Positions 47,043 to 55,912 of a DNA stretch of 64,000 nucleotides are shown one piece after another. Numbering within the stretch: position 1 is the first letter of the stretch; each line of letters starts with the position of its first letter. This stretch comes from JAAYZX01 sp040770645. GTDB taxonomy: Bacteria; Actinomycetota; Thermoleophilia; RBG-16-64-13. The DNA is taken from NCBI GenBank assembly GCA_040770645.1, contig JAXGIS010000001.1:62001-126000 (forward strand), in the 5' to 3' direction. The position numbers and the translations under genes were made by a program. The notes beneath the pieces were generated by a model. That model saw only the letters and a list, made by a program, of their open reading frames with translations. It was not told where the DNA came from and did not search any database.

Positions 47043-47150
47043 TCAGGCTTTGCCGCTCTTGCCTTGTCCATCGTCGGCACGTTGAATAACGAACGCCGCA
47101 ACCAACAACGCGACGACGATGATGATCATGATGATCTTCCACCACGCCAT
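47043..47150 (-). CDS. 35-residue single-pass membrane protein
   Basis: ATG 47150 is preceded by GAGGAG at a good distance. The product starts MAWWKIIMIIIVVALLVAAF, one hydrophobic helix, and ends in a short polar, lysine- and aspartate-containing tail, stop at 47043-47045. It is too short to be found by usual length cut-offs. An AT-rich stretch (47180-47215) lies upstream and could hold its promoter. Function unknown. Confidence 0.7.
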   Translation of the reverse strand: MAWWKIIMIIIVVALLVAAFVIQRADDGQGKSGKA

Positions 47151-47342
47151 GGCAGACTCCTCGCATAAGTAGACGGTTAGAATAGGATATCAACAAATAA
47201 AAAATAAATAAATATAACGGCTTCATAGCCTACCGCACATGGTTACCTGGTGAACTGGGGGTGGTTCGTCGAAGAATCCTGCTTTCCGCAAGTTTGTTTC
47301 ACTGAACAGTTGGGAAGAGACGCTGTAGAATGGGCGCAAGGA

Positions 47343-47377
47343 AATACTCCCGTTTGGAGCGCATATTCAGGAGTATT
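47343..47377 (+). promoter_or_regulatory. candidate operator ahead of marR
   Basis: AATACTCC (47343-47350) and GGAGTATT (47370-47377) are perfect inverted 8-base arms with a 19-base spacer, 46 bases ahead of the MarR start. Typical for an autoregulator site, although the spacer is longer than most MarR operators. Confidence 0.45.
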
Positions 47378-47422
47378 CTCCGAGGGTTCGCGGCAGGAGC
47401 GCATCGGAGATAGCGGAGGGCT

Positions 47423-47920
47423 ATGATGACACCTAGCAAAGCTTCCAAGGCGGCGGCCGCAGCGAAGGCGGCGCATGAAGAGGTGGTACTGGAGATACTG
47501 AGACTACTTCCCAATCTGGGCCGCGCCCTTGGCCGAGCGGTGCCGCCGGACATCAGGCGTGAGGGGATTTCCGTGGCGCAGGTGAAGGCTTTGGTGCATC
47601 TGGCGCAGCACGGCGCTCAGACCATGAGCGATTTGGCCGCGGGTCTGCGGATTACCACACCATCGGCAACAGGTCTCATCAATCCCCTTGTGGAGCAGGG
47701 GTACGTTGTTCGCCATCGCGAGAGCAAAGACCGGCGCGTCGTCACCGTGTCCTTGAGCGAAGAGGCTGAGCCACTTGCCGATCGACTGGTCAACATGCGC
47801 AAGGGGCAGATCAACAAGGTGCTCGAGGGCATGACCCCCGAGGAAGAGGCGGCGTTCCTGCGTAGTCTCAAGAAACTCGCGGCCGTATTCGGCGGCGAGC
47901 CCCTCGTAGAGACGTATTGA
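47423..47920 (+). CDS. MarR family transcriptional regulator
   Basis: 165 residues. Winged-helix core with ISVAQVKALVHLAQHG, MSDLAAGLRITTPSATGLI (recognition helix) and VVRHRESKDRRVVTVSL (wing with the conserved DxR). The N-terminal Ala/Lys-rich stretch is unusually long. The first ATG is only two bases from GGAGGG; the second ATG (47426) is better spaced. It is followed directly by a strong hairpin and sits alone, so it probably controls itself or a distant target. Confidence 0.88.
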   Translation: MMTPSKASKAAAAAKAAHEEVVLEILRLLPNLGRALGRAVPPDIRREGISVAQVKALVHLAQHGAQTMSDLAAGLRITTPSATGLINPLVEQGYVVRHRESKDRRVVTVSLSEEAEPLADRLVNMRKGQINKVLEGMTPEEEAAFLRSLKKLAAVFGGEPLVETY

Positions 47921-47922
47921 CG

Positions 47923-47967
47923 GTCCAGGGGCCGGCCCGCCTGTTATAGGCGGGCCGGCCCCTGGAC
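47923..47967. terminator. 20-bp perfect hairpin after marR
   Basis: Arms 47923-47942 and 47948-47967 are exact reverse complements, with the 5-base loop GTTAT. It begins two bases after the marR stop. No U-run follows, so it may act as a terminator of the U-less type seen in high-GC bacteria, or as an mRNA 3' stabiliser. Confidence 0.7.
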
Positions 47968-47991
47968 ACCCTGTGCTATCCTACGCTGACA

Positions 47992-49014
47992 ATGGGCGTC
48001 GAACCGTTCCTGGATTACCTGGCTGAAGTCAAGCCCACCATAGACCTGCGGCTGAAGTCCTACCTCCAAGACAAAGGGCAGGGAACTTCACTTCGCCGGT
48101 ATCTCTACGACATCCTCCAAGAATTTGTCGCCCGAGGTGGCAAACGTGTGCGCCCCGCTATGGCCATGCTCGCTTGTGAGGCGGTTGGTGGGGAGCCGTT
48201 GCGCGCGCTGCCGAGCGGGTGTGCGGTCGAGTTCTTCCACGCGGCTGCTCTCATCCACGACGACATCATGGACGAGAGCGAGATGCGCCGCGATCAGAGG
48301 TGTGCGCATATACTGCACGGAATCCCACTTGCCATCAACGCCGGCGACTACGCGCTGGGTTTGGTATGCACCATTGTGGTGAGGGACGAGGGGCTCGACG
48401 ACCGTACCAAGATCGCCGTACTGGACTCCATCGGGGAAATGAGCGCCCGTACCATAGAAGGGCAGGCGCTGGACGTGGGTTGGGTAGAGGATGATCGTTA
48501 CGACCTCACTCCCAGCGACTACCTGACGATGGCCCTCGGGAAGACGGGCTACTACTCCGGCATCTCACCCCTGCGTATTGGGGGCCTCATTGGTGGGGCC
48601 ACAGCACAGCAACTGTGTGCCCTTGAGGCTTTTGGGAAGAACTCGGCTATCGCCTTCCAAATCCAGGATGATCTTCTGAACATCGTGGGCGAGGAAGCCG
48701 TGGTCGGCAAGGATCTGCTCAACGATATCCTCGAAAGCAAACGCACGCTCATGGTGATCCACTGCTTGAATGAGGCCGCTCCTACCGACGCGGAGCGGTT
48801 GCATGAGCTTCTCAAGATGGGTCATGCTAAGGAAAAGCGGCATGTCGACGAGGTGGTGGCCCTCCTCAATCAATACGATTCCATCGGTTATGCACGGCGC
48901 TTGGCCAGAGAGCTGATTGTGGAAGCCCGCACGCATCTCGAGGATCTGCCGCACTCACGTGCCCAAGCGGTTCTGGCGTCCATGGCCGACTTTTTCTTGG
49001 AGCGGGAGCTTTAG
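47992..49014 (+). CDS. polyprenyl diphosphate synthase
   Basis: 340 residues, trans-prenyltransferase fold. First aspartate-rich motif DDIMD (residues 90-94), second region IAFQIQDDLLNIVG where DDxxD has become DDLLN. GGKRVRPAMAMLAC binds the diphosphate. It extends isoprenoid chains for quinones or wall lipid carriers. The altered second motif is seen in some homologues. Next to selA with a 20-base gap but functionally unrelated. Confidence 0.85.
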   Translation: MGVEPFLDYLAEVKPTIDLRLKSYLQDKGQGTSLRRYLYDILQEFVARGGKRVRPAMAMLACEAVGGEPLRALPSGCAVEFFHAAALIHDDIMDESEMRRDQRCAHILHGIPLAINAGDYALGLVCTIVVRDEGLDDRTKIAVLDSIGEMSARTIEGQALDVGWVEDDRYDLTPSDYLTMALGKTGYYSGISPLRIGGLIGGATAQQLCALEAFGKNSAIAFQIQDDLLNIVGEEAVVGKDLLNDILESKRTLMVIHCLNEAAPTDAERLHELLKMGHAKEKRHVDEVVALLNQYDSIGYARRLARELIVEARTHLEDLPHSRAQAVLASMADFFLEREL

Positions 49015-49034
49015 TTCCCGCTGGGGCCAACTCC

Positions 49035-50624
49035 ATGCGAGAGGAGTTGCAGGCACTGCTTCGCGCCCTCCCCTCCGTGGAGGAGTTGGCTCAGTCTGCC
49101 CAGATGGCTTCTGCCATGGGGTCTCATCCCCGCACCTTGGCGGTCGAGGCCATCCGCACGGCGGTGGCAGAGGTGCGCCGGGCCATTCTTGACGCCGGCA
49201 TACGAGCGCCTGGGGGAAGCGACAGCACTGAGCACGCGGAGGCCACTCTGGCCGCGCTGCGGAGTCTGGTGACCCCGGACGCCTTGGCGACACGGGCGTG
49301 CAACCATCTGGAGAGTGTGACCCGCCCCAACTTGCGCCGGGTACTCAATGCCACCGGCGTGGTGGTTCATACGAACCTGGGGCGGTCCATCCTGGCTCCA
49401 CAAGCCATTGAGCGGGCAATGGAAGCTGCCGCCGGCTACAGTACTCTCGAGTATCGTTTGAGTACAGGAGCTCGTGGTTCCCGGCATGAGCACGTGGAGG
49501 GACTGCTCACCGAATTGACCGGTGCCGAAGCGGCCATGGTGGTGAATAACAACGCGGCGGCCGTGTTGCTCATGCTGGCCGCCCTCGCCCACGGGCACGA
49601 AGTGATCGTCTCGCGTGGCCAACTGGTGGAGATTGGGGGATCGTTCCGTATCCCCGACATCATGCGCGTCAGCGGTGCCAGGCTGGTGGAAGTGGGGACC
49701 ACGAACAAGACGCGACTCAGTGACTACGAGGCAGCCATCAGCCCGGACACAGCGCTGCTGCTACGAGTCCACTCTTCGAACTTCAAGATCGTGGGCTTCA
49801 CGGAAGAGGTGGGCGTGACGGACTTGGTCTCCCTGGGAGCGGCACGCGGCATCCCGGTGGCCGATGACCTGGGAAGTGGGGCCTTGGCTTCACTCGATGT
49901 GTTCGATCAGGAACCGTCGGTGCAGGAATCGGTATCGGCGGGCGCAGACGTGGTGACCTTCAGTGGGGACAAGTTGCTCGGGGGTCCGCAGGCGGGGATC
50001 GTGGCGGGGCGTGCACCGTGGATAGAAGCCATGAAGCGGCACCCATTGGCGCGGGCGGTTCGTGTGGACAAGATGACCCTGGCGGCACTCGAGGGCACTC
50101 TGCGGCTCTATCGCGACCCGGAGAGGGCCGTGCACGATATCCCCACACTGCGCTATCTGAGCCGCGGTCCGGCCGAGACGCGGGGCCTTGCTGAGGAGTT
50201 GGTGGAGCGTTTGGGAAATCGTCTCGAAGAGAAAGTAGCGGCGGCTGATGCCGGTAGGACCGAGGGTGGGCTCGAGACTGAGGCCAAGGTGACATTGAGC
50301 GTGGAGGTCACCGGGGCCAAAGCGGGTGGTGGAGCACTGCCGCTGCTGGAAGTGCCGTCTCACGCCGTCGTGCTTCGATGCACTGGAGGGCGAGCTGCGC
50401 AGACTGCAGGTCCAGAGTGGTCCGTGGTCGAAGTCGAGCGCCGGTTGCGGTTGGCTCCTCCGCCATTGACGCCGGTGGTGGCTAGGGTGGGGCGCGATGC
50501 CCTATTCCTCGATGTGGCCGCATTGGGGCAGGACGAGCTGGATTTGGTGGCGGAGACGGTGTCTTGGGCCGTGAGGGCGCACGGTGAGGATGACGTGAAT
50601 GCTCGGCCCGAGGGCCGTTCGTAG
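49035..50624 (+). CDS. selA: L-seryl-tRNA(Sec) selenium transferase SelA
   Basis: 529 residues, PLP-dependent. It converts Ser-tRNA-Sec to Sec-tRNA-Sec using selenophosphate. Landmarks: RPNLRRVLNATGVVVHTNLG, PLP-lysine segment FSGDKLLGGPQAG (about residue 312), TNKTRLSDYE. Slightly longer than most SelA (about 460-470), mainly through an insert near residues 405-430. Start ATG 49035. It precedes selB by 12 bases. Confidence 0.92.
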   Translation: MREELQALLRALPSVEELAQSAQMASAMGSHPRTLAVEAIRTAVAEVRRAILDAGIRAPGGSDSTEHAEATLAALRSLVTPDALATRACNHLESVTRPNLRRVLNATGVVVHTNLGRSILAPQAIERAMEAAAGYSTLEYRLSTGARGSRHEHVEGLLTELTGAEAAMVVNNNAAAVLLMLAALAHGHEVIVSRGQLVEIGGSFRIPDIMRVSGARLVEVGTTNKTRLSDYEAAISPDTALLLRVHSSNFKIVGFTEEVGVTDLVSLGAARGIPVADDLGSGALASLDVFDQEPSVQESVSAGADVVTFSGDKLLGGPQAGIVAGRAPWIEAMKRHPLARAVRVDKMTLAALEGTLRLYRDPERAVHDIPTLRYLSRGPAETRGLAEELVERLGNRLEEKVAAADAGRTEGGLETEAKVTLSVEVTGAKAGGGALPLLEVPSHAVVLRCTGGRAAQTAGPEWSVVEVERRLRLAPPPLTPVVARVGRDALFLDVAALGQDELDLVAETVSWAVRAHGEDDVNARPEGRS

Positions 50625-50636
50625 GGCCCTGAACGC

Positions 50637-52597
50637 ATGGCCGGCTCTTCTTCCGGAGGTCCGCGCGCGCTGACGCTGGGCACGGCGGGTCATATCGATC
50701 ACGGCAAGACCACCCTCATCAGAGCTCTCACCGGTAAGGACACCGATCGACTGAAGGAGGAAAAAGAGCGGGGCATCAGCATCGAGCTGGGCTTCGCCGA
50801 ACTGGAGTTGCCCGGTGGCCGGAGGCTGAGTGTGGTGGACGTGCCCGGCCACGAGCGCTTCGTCAGGAATATGGTGTCGGGAGCCACGGGGATTGATTTG
50901 TTCCTGCTGGTGGTGGCATCTGACGACGGCGTCATGCCCCAGACGCGCGAGCATCTGCGCATCATCGAGTTGCTGGACATACCACACGGGGTGGTGGCTC
51001 TCACCAAGATCGACATGGTCGAACCCGATATGGTGGAGTTGGCGGCTGCAGATGTGGAGGACTTCCTGGCTGAAACCAGATATGAGGGGATCGCTGTGGT
51101 GCCGGTCAGCGGGGCCACAGGTGCCGGGTTGCCGGAGTTGCTGAATGCCCTGGAGGCCGGGGGGGGGGGGGGGGGGGCCCGGCCCCCCCCCCCCCCCCCC
51201 CCCCCCCGCCACCCGTCTGGCTGTCGACCGGGTGTTCTCGCTCAAGGGTATCGGCACGGTAGTGACCGGCACTCTCTGGTCCGGGGAGTTGCGTCCTGAG
51301 GACGTGGTGGCAGTCCTACCGCGGTTGGCTTCCGGCCGTGAGCTGAACGAGGTGCGCATCCGCGGCATCCAGGTGCACGACCGGCCGGCGGAGGTAGCTT
51401 ATGGGGGGCAGCGCGTGGCCCTGAACCTGACGGGCGTGGAGCGCCACGAGGTGCAACGGGGGCAGTGGGTGGTCAGAGACCCGGCGGTGGCGCCGACCTT
51501 TCTGGCTGATGTCTCGGTGCAACTGCTGGCAGAAGCACCGGGCGCCCTCGGTCGGGTGTCGCGCGTGCGGGTGGATCACGGCACGGCCGAGCTGTTGGCC
51601 AAGTTGGTGTTGGCGGACCGGGAGACACTGGCGCCGGGGGAGTCGGCCTACGGACAGCTAAGGTTCGAAGAAAGAGCGCTGGTGTACCCGGGCGATCACC
51701 TCATCCTACGCTCGGTCCGCCGGTGACGACCATCGGTGGGGGCCGGGTCTTCGACCCGGCCCCGCACAAGCACGGCACCGACCCGAAATGGCGTAGTCGG
51801 CTGGCGGTGTTGGAGACGGGTCCGGCGCCGGATATCGCGGAGCTGTTGTTGGTAGAGGCATTCCCACGGGGAATCGCACGGCGGCGGTTGGAGGGGAGTC
51901 CTTACCTGTGGCGCTTCAACGGACGGAAGGCGGTTGAGACCCTTCTTGCCGAAGGGATTGGCCGAGGTGGGGACGGCGAGCTTCTCTTCCATGCCGGATC
52001 CTTGGCCGCATTGCGAGAGCAGGTGATGGAGACCCTGAAGCAGCGGGCCGCAGAGGACGCCGCGAACCCCTTCCTCACCCTGGGTGAGTTGCGGCGGGTA
52101 GTGTCGCGCGGACGTGAATGGCCGGCACTGGAAGCGGCGCTGGCGCAGTTGCAGGCCGGCGGAGACGTGGTGCGATCCGAACACGGTGTGCGTTGGGGTG
52201 AAGCGGCAGCGGCCTTGGAGGTCCCGATGCGACCGCGGCGGCGAAGCTGTTGGAGGTCATGGCGGCGGGTGGAGCCGATGTGCCCACACCCGCGGTGGCG
52301 ACTTCCGCGGCCGGCCTGCTGCCCGCGGACGGCGCCAGGCTGCTCAAAGCGCTCGAGCGTCAACGACAAGTGGTGCGCGTGACCGAGGATCTCTACTACC
52401 CTGCGGGAGTGTTGGAGGAGTTGTTGGGGCGCATCACGGCGGCCATTGAGGCGGAAGGCCAGATAACCTTGGCGCAGGTTCGGGATCTGTTGGGTACGTC
52501 GCGGCGCTACGCCCAAGCGCTTTTGGAGCACATGGACTCTGAAGGGCTGACCCTCCGGGTGGGCGACGCCCGGCGGCTGCGCCGCCGGCGGCGGTGA
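50637..52597 (+). CDS. selB: selenocysteine-specific elongation factor SelB (disrupted by poly-G/C and frameshifts)
   Basis: SelB delivers Sec-tRNA-Sec to UGA codons. The G domain is intact: GHIDHGKTT (about residues 18-26), GISIELGFAEL, DVPGHERF, TKIDMV. The frame then enters a G19/C25 tract (51159-51207) replacing a normal short linker, and resumes with TRLAVDRVFSLKGIGTVVTG (domain II). Further one-base shifts near 51718 and 52221 are needed to reach the C-terminal winged-helix domains that bind the SECIS RNA (PDIAELLLVEAFPRGIARR; GQITLAQVRDLLGTSRRYAQ). With these repaired the protein is about 650 residues, a normal SelB. The tRNA and selA neighbours are intact, so a working gene behind sequence errors is likely. 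Confidence 0.88.
51159..51207. repeat. poly-G / poly-C junction inside selB
   Basis: 19 Gs (51159-51177), CCCGG, then 25 Cs (51183-51207). Back-to-back G and C runs are what two low-quality read ends meeting from opposite strands would give. It replaces about 15 codons between the SelB G domain and domain II. Confidence 0.9.
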
Positions 52598-52612
52598 GCA
52601 GTCGGCGGACGC

Positions 52613-53563
52613 ATGGAGACTGATGTCGTCAGGCTGACTGCCGTCGATCTCGTGCTCGATGGGCGGGGGATTCTCCACGCGGTGGAGTTCGCAGTGGGCG
52701 TGGGTCAACATTGGGTGATTTTGGGACCCAACGGGTCCGGGAAAACGACCATCCTTCAGATTATCGCCGGTTACCAGTGGCCCACCCGTGGGCGGGTGTC
52801 GGTTCTGGGGCAGGTGTTGGGGGCCGTCGATGTGCGAGAGTTGCGGCGGGAGATCGGGATTGTGAGTACGGCCATCACGAGCCGCGTTCCCGGGGGTGAC
52901 ACCTGCCTTCAGGTGGTGATGAGCGGGCGCTTCGCCAGTCTGGGTCTGTTCTATCAGCGCCCCACCGAAGACGATGCCAAGCGGGCGCAGGAGTTGCTGG
53001 TGCAGGTGGGGTGCGGCGATCTGCGGGACCGCGCCTTTGGGGTGCTGTCTGCAGGCGAGCGGCAACGGGTCATGCTGGCGCGGGCGCTGATGCCGTCGCC
53101 GCGCCTCCTTCTGCTCGACGAGCCCACCGCGCGGTTGGACATAGGCGGGAGAGAGTCGTTCTTCCGGGCCCTGCGTGATTTGGTACAAGAGCCGTCGTCG
53201 CGCGTCGCGGACACCTCCGGCATCACCCGCTCCGGCGGAGCGGCGGCGGAAGCATCCACGATTGCGGCCATGGGTGGCGCGGTACCGGAAGTGTCCGGCG
53301 TGGGCCTCGCAGCGGGGTTGCCTCAGGCGTACTGCCGCGAGACGACCCCTCCAACTGTGCTCTTCGTTACCCACCACGTGGAGGAAGTGATGCCCATCTT
53401 CACCCACGCGCTGCTACTGCGACGCGGGGGCGTGGTGGCGGCCGGGCCGGTGGAGGATACCCTCACATCGGAGAAGGTGTCGGCGGCCTACGACTTGGAG
53501 ATTCGGGTGTTGCGAAGCGGTGGGAGGCTATGGGCTCTACCGGTGGACGACGAAGATGCGTAG
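52613..53563 (+). CDS. ABC transporter ATP-binding protein (ModF-like)
   Basis: 316 residues. Walker A LGPNGSGKTTILQIIAG, signature LSAGERQRVMLARAL, Walker B LLLLDEPTARLD, H-loop VTHHVEE. An unusual 55-residue Gly/Ala/Ser-rich insert lies between the D-loop and H-loop. The early part resembles ModF/YlmA-type cytosolic ATPases, which have no permease next to them; none is here either. It lies between selB and selC on the same strand; any tie to selenium is not shown. Confidence 0.85.
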   Translation: METDVVRLTAVDLVLDGRGILHAVEFAVGVGQHWVILGPNGSGKTTILQIIAGYQWPTRGRVSVLGQVLGAVDVRELRREIGIVSTAITSRVPGGDTCLQVVMSGRFASLGLFYQRPTEDDAKRAQELLVQVGCGDLRDRAFGVLSAGERQRVMLARALMPSPRLLLLDEPTARLDIGGRESFFRALRDLVQEPSSRVADTSGITRSGGAAAEASTIAAMGGAVPEVSGVGLAAGLPQAYCRETTPPTVLFVTHHVEEVMPIFTHALLLRRGGVVAAGPVEDTLTSEKVSAAYDLEIRVLRSGGRLWALPVDDEDA

Positions 53564-53734
53564 GGCGGTGCACACGGTATCGGGGTCGGAATCGGGGGCG
53601 CGAGGACCAGCATCTGCAGCACTGCGGCTGGGCTGGGCCGGAGTCGCGGGTATCGCCGTATTGACGGTCGTTACGGGGGCAACGGATTTTCACGGACAAT
53701 GGAGGTCACTGCGGCATCGCAAGCTGTGGTGGGC

Positions 53735-53740
53735 TAGAAT
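53735..53740 (+). promoter_or_regulatory. candidate -10 box for tRNA-Sec
   Basis: TAGAAT 12 bases ahead of the mature tRNA 5' end; no clear -35 at 17 bases. Confidence 0.35.
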
Positions 53741-53751
53741 CTCAGATGCGC

Positions 53752-53848
53752 GGAGCGGCGCTCGGTCTGGTGGCCGGCCCGGTCTTCAAAACCGGTGTTG
53801 GGCGGTAGCCCCGTCCAGGGTGGGTTCGATTCCCATGCCGCTCCGCCA
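53752..53848 (+). tRNA. selC: tRNA-Sec (anticodon TCA), CCA encoded
   Basis: 97 bases. The 8-bp acceptor stem (GGAGCGGC / GCCGCTCC), discriminator G and encoded CCA (53846-53848) define the ends. The anticodon loop CTTCAAAA carries TCA at 53786-53788, which reads UGA. A long variable arm (TTGGGCGGTAGCCCCGTCCA region) and GGGTTCGATTCCC T-arm complete the typical selenocysteine tRNA. It lies downstream of selA, selB and the ABC gene. Confidence 0.95.
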
Positions 53849-54069
53849 GCCAATTGCATGATGCTGTTGACGGCAGCATGTACCGAAGGTTTGCGTTGCG
53901 AAATCGCGGACCGGTGGTGTGGTGTTCCTGCGCCGCGTTGCCTCGTCGGGGCTTGATAGTCCCTGGATACAGCAAAGCTTGTCAGACCGTGGAGTCTGTG
54001 GCACGCCACGTGGATCTGACTGGCAGCTCTGCCCCAAGTGCCGGCATTCAACCCCACAAGAAAGCACAA

Positions 54070-54098
54070 CGCGGGCGACGTGACGAACGTCGCCCGCG
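54070..54098 (-). terminator. rho-independent terminator of the SLH/binding-protein gene
   Basis: A 12-bp perfect stem (54070-54081 with 54087-54098) and 5-base loop. Read leftward it is followed by TTGTGCTTTCTTG, a T-rich run. It lies 28 bases past the stop of the minus-strand gene. Confidence 0.7.
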
Positions 54099-54125
54099 CA
54101 TTCACACGTACACGTGTTACTTACT

Positions 54126-55555
54126 CTACTGTGTTGATCCAACTTGTGAGCGGAATGAGCACCCCTCTTGGAGTTCAACCACGAAGGCCCACGGTTGAGC
54201 GTGGTGATTGGACGACGATAGAGAAACCGGGGCATGATGCCACCGCTGGGCCAATCCTCCAGTTCCTCCATGGCATTTATGAACCGCTCCCTAGTCACGT
54301 TGGGCCCCGCTGCCTCAAGACCGGCCAAGATCAGCTTCCCGTACACATACCCGTAGAGGCTGTAGTTGTTGACAGCCTTGCTCGGGTGATACTTCTCCAT
54401 GAGTTCGCGGAACGCTACGATACCGTGCTCCTCACTCGTGGCCGCATCGGGGTAGAAGTTCAGACCAATGGTGCCCTCGCCGTGTCCACCCGCTACGTTG
54501 AGCGTATTGGCATCCGTGAGTGGTCCGGTGGAAACCAGTTGCACGTTATCCCAACCTATGGCCCCTTTTCTTGCAGCAACTTCTGCGCCTGTTCTACGTA
54601 AAGGGCCATGATCACAGCTTCCGCCCCCGAATCACGTAGTGCGGCCACTTCGGTGGCTAAGGTCGCTGGATTCATGTCGACAACCGCCTGCTCGGATACT
54701 ACTTCATAGCCGAGAGCTGCGCCCTCAGCCCTGAGGGCATCACGGAACAAATAGCCGTAGGCATTGTCGGCGTAGGCGATGGCCAACTTCCGATAGCCGC
54801 GCTCGTTCACCAGGTACTTCAGCATATATCGGCATTCGTCTTCATAGAGGGAAAGGAGGTGAAAACGTAGCGTAGCCCGTGAATGGCTCCAGCTCCGGTA
54901 TGCGGAAAGAGATAGGGTACTCGCTCCTGCTGCACATAGGGAGCGAGAAGCGAGTGCCAACGGCATACCACCAAAGTTCACAATACCAAATACTTTGTCT
55001 TCTTCGATCAACTTCTTGGCATTGGCAACCTTGTCTGCGGTAGTCACCGCCCCCGGATAGGAGATGACTGTAACCTGGCGGCCGTGTATCCCACCGCTGT
55101 GGTTGGCTTCCTGGAAGGCAAGCTGGAAACCCAAGTCCTCCTCATCCCCTGAGAAGCTACCTGTGGCCCCGCCCATACCGCAGAACGATCGAGTTTGCGG
55201 TGAGCCCGTTTGCTGCGGCGCGTTGTGCACCGCGGACTAGGAGAGCCGCACCCTGGATGCGCCACAGGCCGCGTGCGGCCTAAGATAGTTGTCAGCGGTA
55301 CCGAGCATGATTTGCCAATCGATGGCGAAAGTCACTTCTTGTTGAAGGGACGTGCTCTCTCTGCCGTCCCCAAATCCGCCAAGCAGCGCGGTGATCTCGG
55401 GGCGGCAAAGTAGGTGGAGAGTGTATCCATCGGTCCGGGCGATCCAGCGAGCGATGACAGCGGCCGCCTGTTCCCTAGTAAGCGTGCCGAACGGATCGAA
55501 ATAACCGCCGCCCGTGCCGGTCACAAGATTTGCGGCCGCAGCCGCTTCGATGTAT
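54126..55555 (-). pseudogene. SLH-domain / ABC substrate-binding (LivK-type) fusion, 5' end cut off by IS3
   Basis: Read leftward from the IS junction. An SLH repeat (YIEAAAAANLVTGTGGGYFD, LTREQAAAVIARW), a second SLH repeat (LLGGFGDGRESTSLQQEVTF, IMLGTADNYLRPHAAC), then the linker IQGAALLVRGAQRAAANGLT. A type 1 periplasmic-binding domain follows (GMGGATGSFSGDEEDLGFQL, YRKLAIAYADNAYGYLFRDA, GTIGLNFYPDAATSEEHGIV). Shifts near 55245, 55186, 54560 and 54190 are needed; the last gives the end VSLSSSNHHAQPWAFVVELQ and stop TAG at 54126. The N-terminus with signal peptide and any first SLH repeat is missing; the IS left end (55556) sits in the middle of an SLH motif. The protein would tether a branched-chain-amino-acid-type binding domain to the S-layer/wall. 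Confidence 0.72.
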
Positions 55556-55611
55556 TGAACCGCACCGGGTTTTTGGAGGCTCCAACCTTTGAGAGGATTG
55601 GGCGAAGACAG

Positions 55612-55912
55612 ACGAGTATCCACAGGAATGCGGAGTGGCGGTGCGCCTGGTGTTCGAGCACCAGGACGAGTACACTCCGCAATGGAGGCCATCACCTCGG
55701 TTGCCACCAAGTTGGGCATGACCCCCGAGACCTTGAGGAAGTGGGTGAGAAGGGCGAGATCGACGAAGGCCGGCGCCCCGGCCTCACCACGACCAACGTG
55801 AGCGCCTGAAGGAGCTCGAAAAGGAGAACAAGGAGCTCCGGCGCGCAATGATATCCTGAAGGCAGCGGCACGCTTTCTTCGGGGCAAGCTCGACCGCCGA
55901 CCGAAGAAATGA
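55612..55912 (+). pseudogene. IS3 OrfA (helix-turn-helix), frameshifted
   Basis: Blocks in order but in different frames: AVRLVFEHQDEYTPQW, ITSVATKLGMTPETLRKWVR (HTH), EIDEGRRPGL, ERLKELEKENKELRRAN (leucine zipper) and DILKAAARFLRGKLDRRPKK with TGA at 55910. This is the standard OrfA layout. At least four shifts. Confidence 0.78.

Noticed and set aside
51902..53407. 501-codon open frame on the minus strand across selB and the ABC gene
   Set aside because: It is antisense to two well-conserved genes, has no recognisable domain and a composition typical of a GC-rich shadow frame.
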